DNA of 9,229 nucleotides, taken from NCBI GenBank assembly GCA_964618855.1, contig CAZUCD010000149.1, forward strand, positions 1 through 9,229, read 5' to 3'. Source of the stretch: CAZUCD01 sp964618855 (lineage in GTDB: Bacteria > Sumerlaeota > Sumerlaeia > SLMS01 > JANRJK01). The first letter of the stretch is position 1. Every line of letters begins with the position of its first letter. The notes below the pieces were generated by a model. The model was given only the letters and a program-made list of their open reading frames with translations. It was not told the origin of the DNA and made no database searches. The translations under genes and the position numbers were made by a program. This document shows positions 7,101 through 9,229 of the stretch, piece by piece.

Positions 7101-8866
7101 TCCAGGCAGTGTCCGGGGAGACCTTCGCGACGACTGGGGAGATGCACCTGAAGGATGCGCCGCCGATCATCTCGCGGGACGACCCGGCCGGGCGGTTGGC
7201 TTTCGTCGATGCGGAGGCACGGGTGCTTCGGATCGTGGACGCGCGCCAGGCGAGTGAAGTGGCCTCCGTTCCACTGGAGGGAGACTTGGCGGGGGCGGTG
7301 CCGACGGGATGCGACACGATCAACCATCGGTTCTGGCTGCGCCTCGCGGACGGATCGCATGCCTCGGTCGACTCCGTGCAGGGCGGGGCGCCCCGGGTCG
7401 AGCTCGGCGGGGCGAAGAACTATGGCGCCATCCGCTTCACGGAGGGGGTGCCCCTCGTGGCGGGCGTAACTTCCGACATGATGGTTCACGTGCACCGGCT
7501 GCCGGGAGGGGAAGCCCAGGCGAGCATCCAGGGTCCGAAGGGGCTCGCCGCGATCGTTTTCAGCGCGGAGGGCAACCTGGTCGCGCTGGTCTCGGCGGAG
7601 GGGGAGTGCACCATCGCGCGGACCACGGACGGAGGCACGGTGTCGGAGTTCCGCATGCCGCCCTTCACGAGCGCCCCGCGATGCCGGTTCCTTCCCGGCG
7701 GCGAGCGGCTGTTCGTGCGCGCCGGGGAGAGCGCGCGCGTTGTGGATGTGGCAACCGGCCGCGAGGTCACAGCCTGGCGGGCCGGGTTCGGCGACCTGTC
7801 GCGCGACGGCAGGACGGTGGTCCTGCGCGACGGTGACCTGCGCTGGGGGATCACGCGCGTGGCGCCCTTCCGCGTGGAGGACCTGCCCGGGAATGAGGGC
7901 GACTCATGGGAGCAGCGCAGCCGCGCATGGGAGCGAGGGCGCATGCACGAGTGGATCGCCAGGTCGCCCCTGCGGCAGCTCCCGTCCGCGCACAGGCGGC
8001 TGCGCGCCTTCGACGACAACACGGTCCGCGAGGCGATTCCCCTGATCGCGGCGTCCTGGGCCATCAGCCACGACATCGAGGAACTCGCCGCGCACGAGCA
8101 CGCCGTGGCAAGGACGCTCGGCGACCTCTGGGGGCGCATCGGATTCGCCGACGTGGGGAATGCAATCAGCCCGCTGGACATCGACCGCGCCTACCTGATG
8201 ACAACCCTGGCGGAGAGCCATCCCGAGCTGCGCGAGGGACCCGGGATGGCGCTGAATGCGGTCGTGCTGTCGCTCCGGCTGGAACAGGTGGAGGGGAGCT
8301 TCCTCGAGGAGCACTCCGCGCGCAGGCGGGACTACGAGGCCCTCGGCCAGACGCTTGCCTCCATCGGGGAGACCTCCGCCGCCCTCGAGGTGTTCAACCG
8401 GGGCATCGTGTTCCAGAGGTTCCTTGGCGTGGAGGACCGCCAGCTTGCAGACCGGGTGGCCGCCCTTGGGGGATCGGTTCCACCCGCCCCCCCCGAGGAC
8501 CTTCTGTTCGACGAGGACGGTTTGACGAGTCCCGTGCGGGCGCTGGTGGAGAGGCTGGGTGCGGAGGGACGCCCGACGGAGGAGGTGCGGACGGAGGCGC
8601 AGGCGCTGCGCCGGGGGGAACTGGCGCGCGCGCGAGAGTTCGCGGAGCACGCGGCGCCCCTGACGGCAACACGCGAGGCTATCGCGCGCCTGCGTGCCAG
8701 GCATGAAGCCGCCGCCTTCCCCCTCGATGCCCGCCTGCGGGACGTGGCGCGCGAGGCCGAGGACGCCGCAGAACGGGCCTTCCTGGGTGGGATGACCTGG
8801 GAGGAGGCCCTCGCGGAGTGCGAGAAGCTGAATGGCTCGGCGGACCTATCGCGCGGGGGCGGCTGA
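4112..8866 (+). CDS. Transmembrane Ser/Thr protein kinase (PknB-type) with beta-propeller and helical C-terminal region
   Basis: 1584 residues from ATG 4112; the frame is open back to 3992, but the upstream part is low-complexity and no ribosome binding site favours it. Residues 1-87 are Pro/Asp-rich and probably disordered. The kinase domain is about 90-378: G98-R-G-G-M-G103 loop, K120 in 'VALK', catalytic D225 in H223-R-D-L-K-P-S-Q230, D243-W-G in place of DFG, and A287-P-E. DWG is common in kinases of the Planctomycetes-Verrucomicrobia group; Gln at 230, where the metal-binding Asn is expected, is not. A helical linker (about 380-490) is followed by one membrane helix at about 494-515 ('MAVAALVTALLIGGSW'). 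A short coil and 'RNWEWGYG' (581-588), a motif seen before WD40-type propellers in such proteins, come next. Residues about 600-1260 show degenerate propeller blades ('VWDARSGELL', 'VWDTATLAQL', 'LWDAHAAGL'). Residues about 1275-1584 are helical and partly TPR-like. It is likely a membrane receptor kinase; its signal and targets are unknown. Confidence 0.92.
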   Translation: MSVPEDPNPTAPLPPHLRGGGDGNQSAFADSVIRGLNPDPTMTHRSVLGTAPPPSPRGRPGPDDDLDATSHPEFDGQPAPTPQPHSELNRFRLLRVIGRGGMGEVWEAVQLRLRRVVALKRMARVRLGSTGGGSSTRVDVFQNEAITAGLLDHPNIVPVYELAYEDSGVPALAMKYVRGRPWIDVIRDDFDLLDEESFLAKHLPVLAQVCQAVAFAHSRGIIHRDLKPSQVMIGDFGEVLLMDWGLAVLVERTSDIPEVEFDDQDRPVNLPTIESAENPGGTPAFMAPEQTDNHPGRLGYHTDVYLLGGILYQLLTGEAPHQAETGAQAWRLAERGIVKPIAEAAARRQVPEPLAELAMHALEVDPANRVPSAREFLDRLQMVMSGKSRREEALKIVGEVSREFERGVREYAVCQALVAALDEAFTLWPQVPGYSELRDSILHRFGSLALLEGDVGVARAAGRAMDPGERRRSLLAEADEVEAKRERTRRRLRAAAMAVAALVTALLIGGSWSYSRISAQASEIRLQLGRTEDARRRAVSAESNAKQKLADSLLSQATVFVEQNRLEEARAALWQVPEPLRNWEWGYGLSRAHPTIIEHDLRTMRVDERRHRLYALDPQGRAVAAPLFGGEAPRVLEENPHEALIVERSRPGGMVVTVSAGGTATVWSGEKLEIVQRFEVGKDFALSNVDISEDPARLVIASLDGRTRVWDARSGELLREVSDFGPGVRFISQSDDGRRFLAATEQNVYVYDTNEGRVAFSRRMSTSLQGAALSPSGRFVACSESLEAEPRSVVRDLETGRDIPLPCFGTTYLFNEAAGILVAADDQWSRREVHVVNLHTGEKRRLMHSLDKPGVFDISARGDRILLGSPERVGVWDTATLAQLRDIPVYGADLERAEFAFHGRGIAVSTLAGRTSLWDAHAAGLGATIEGSYVSITDYSDDAVSIGWSWAELTDMQTGLNRWLGGWAFNPYRGIIPWFDRGGGTALGYDGTGQYTIQAVSGETFATTGEMHLKDAPPIISRDDPAGRLAFVDAEARVLRIVDARQASEVASVPLEGDLAGAVPTGCDTINHRFWLRLADGSHASVDSVQGGAPRVELGGAKNYGAIRFTEGVPLVAGVTSDMMVHVHRLPGGEAQASIQGPKGLAAIVFSAEGNLVALVSAEGECTIARTTDGGTVSEFRMPPFTSAPRCRFLPGGERLFVRAGESARVVDVATGREVTAWRAGFGDLSRDGRTVVLRDGDLRWGITRVAPFRVEDLPGNEGDSWEQRSRAWERGRMHEWIARSPLRQLPSAHRRLRAFDDNTVREAIPLIAASWAISHDIEELAAHEHAVARTLGDLWGRIGFADVGNAISPLDIDRAYLMTTLAESHPELREGPGMALNAVVLSLRLEQVEGSFLEEHSARRRDYEALGQTLASIGETSAALEVFNRGIVFQRFLGVEDRQLADRVAALGGSVPPAPPEDLLFDEDGLTSPVRALVERLGAEGRPTEEVRTEAQALRRGELARAREFAEHAAPLTATREAIARLRARHEAAAFPLDARLRDVAREAEDAAERAFLGGMTWEEALAECEKLNGSADLSRGGG

Positions 8867-8958
8867 TCCCGCGGCACGCACTTCGCCTTGCGCGGCCCCC
8901 GGCCCCTCACGCTTCATCCCCCGAAACCAAAATCGCCCCACCACGCACCCAGGCAACC

Positions 8959-9229
8959 ATGCCCATCACGAACGGCGCGGAGCTCCGCGCTGCATACCTC
9001 GACTACTTCAGGTCCAAGGCCCACCCCATCGTCGCGAGCGCGCCCCTGATCCCGCCGGACGACCCGACGCTCATGTTCACGAGCGCCGGCATGGTGCAGT
9101 TCAAGGCCCTCTACAGCGGCACCGTGAACCCGATGCCCTACACGCGCGCGGCGTCGTGCCAGAAGTGCCTGCGCGCGGGGGGGAAGGGCTCGGACCTCGA
9201 AAACGTCGGCAAGACGCTGCGGCACCATA
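8959..9229 (+). CDS. alaS: Alanyl-tRNA synthetase, N-terminal part (3' end outside window)
   Basis: The first 90 codons are present and the gene runs off the right edge. The translation starts MPITNGAELRAAYLDYF and contains 'HPIVASAPLIPPDDPTLMF', 'TSAGMVQFKALY', 'YTRAASCQKCLRAGGK' and 'DLENVGKTLRHH'. These are the highly conserved N-terminal aminoacylation-domain signatures of AlaRS, which charges tRNA-Ala in the cytoplasm. The final RHH is the start of the 'RHHTFFEMLGNFSFGDYFK' block of the family. ATG at 8959 matches the usual AlaRS N-terminus. The ribosome binding site is weak (only AGG about five bases upstream). The 92 bases between the kinase stop and this start contain no recognisable promoter. 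It is an essential housekeeping gene and anchors this end of the window in the resident chromosome. Confidence 0.97.
   Translation, partial: MPITNGAELRAAYLDYFRSKAHPIVASAPLIPPDDPTLMFTSAGMVQFKALYSGTVNPMPYTRAASCQKCLRAGGKGSDLENVGKTLRHH

Noticed and set aside
8852..8873. CGCGGG/CCCGCG hairpin across the kinase stop codon as a terminator
   Set aside because: The stem is six base pairs with a 10-base loop and no T-tract follows; such matches are expected by chance at this GC content.
8914..9228. Minus-strand open frame at the right edge
   Set aside because: The plus strand here encodes unmistakable alanyl-tRNA synthetase motifs, so the minus frame is a shadow.
1..9229. CRISPR array, tRNA, rRNA or riboswitch
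   Set aside because: I saw no regularly spaced direct repeats and no cloverleaf or conserved RNA motif in the short intergenic spaces.

Overview
The window is a high-GC bacterial segment with an AT-richer accessory block at its left end. Hand counts of GC give 26/60 for bases 481-540 and 49/60 for bases 2221-2280. The organism is probably from the Planctomycetes-Verrucomicrobia-Lentisphaerae sphere or a neighbouring candidate phylum. This rests on a very large Hanks-type kinase with a DWG (not DFG) motif, an 'RNWEWGYG' linker and a beta-propeller sensor, all styles I associate with those groups. It is an inference, not a placement. Host genes mostly lack a clear Shine-Dalgarno sequence.

Layout: (1) 1-805 carries the C-terminal end of an Rhs/YD-repeat protein (the rest lies upstream). 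Two bases later comes a small membrane-anchored protein with a BamE/SmpA-like motif, a candidate partner or immunity protein. (2) 834-1374 is a pile-up of transposon remnants. The last 57 codons of an IS5-type transposase (minus strand) are cut at 1007/1008 by the left end of an IS3-family element, whose orfA is frameshifted and whose orfB stops resembling anything after about six codons. (3) 1375-1576 holds nothing I recognise. (4) 1577-3927 is a two-gene unit: a stand-alone MDR (zinc-less alcohol dehydrogenase-like) protein resembling the N-terminal half of the bi-domain oxidoreductases of polysaccharide clusters, overlapping by one base with a DUF58 membrane protein. (5) 4112-8866 is a 1584-residue transmembrane serine/threonine kinase with a C-terminal propeller and helical region. 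(6) 8959 to the window end is the start of alaS (alanyl-tRNA synthetase).

The transposon pile-up separates the accessory Rhs module from what looks like resident chromosome (MDR, DUF58, kinase, alaS, all on the plus strand). Functional links among the resident genes are not evident beyond the MDR-DUF58 coupling. The most unusual points are the Rhs tip with its adjacent BamE-like protein, the kinase's HRDLKPSQ catalytic loop (Gln where Asn is expected), the missing second half and altered glycine motif of the MDR protein, and a perfect-arm inverted repeat just before the kinase start. I did not find a convincing new multi-gene defence or mobile system here.
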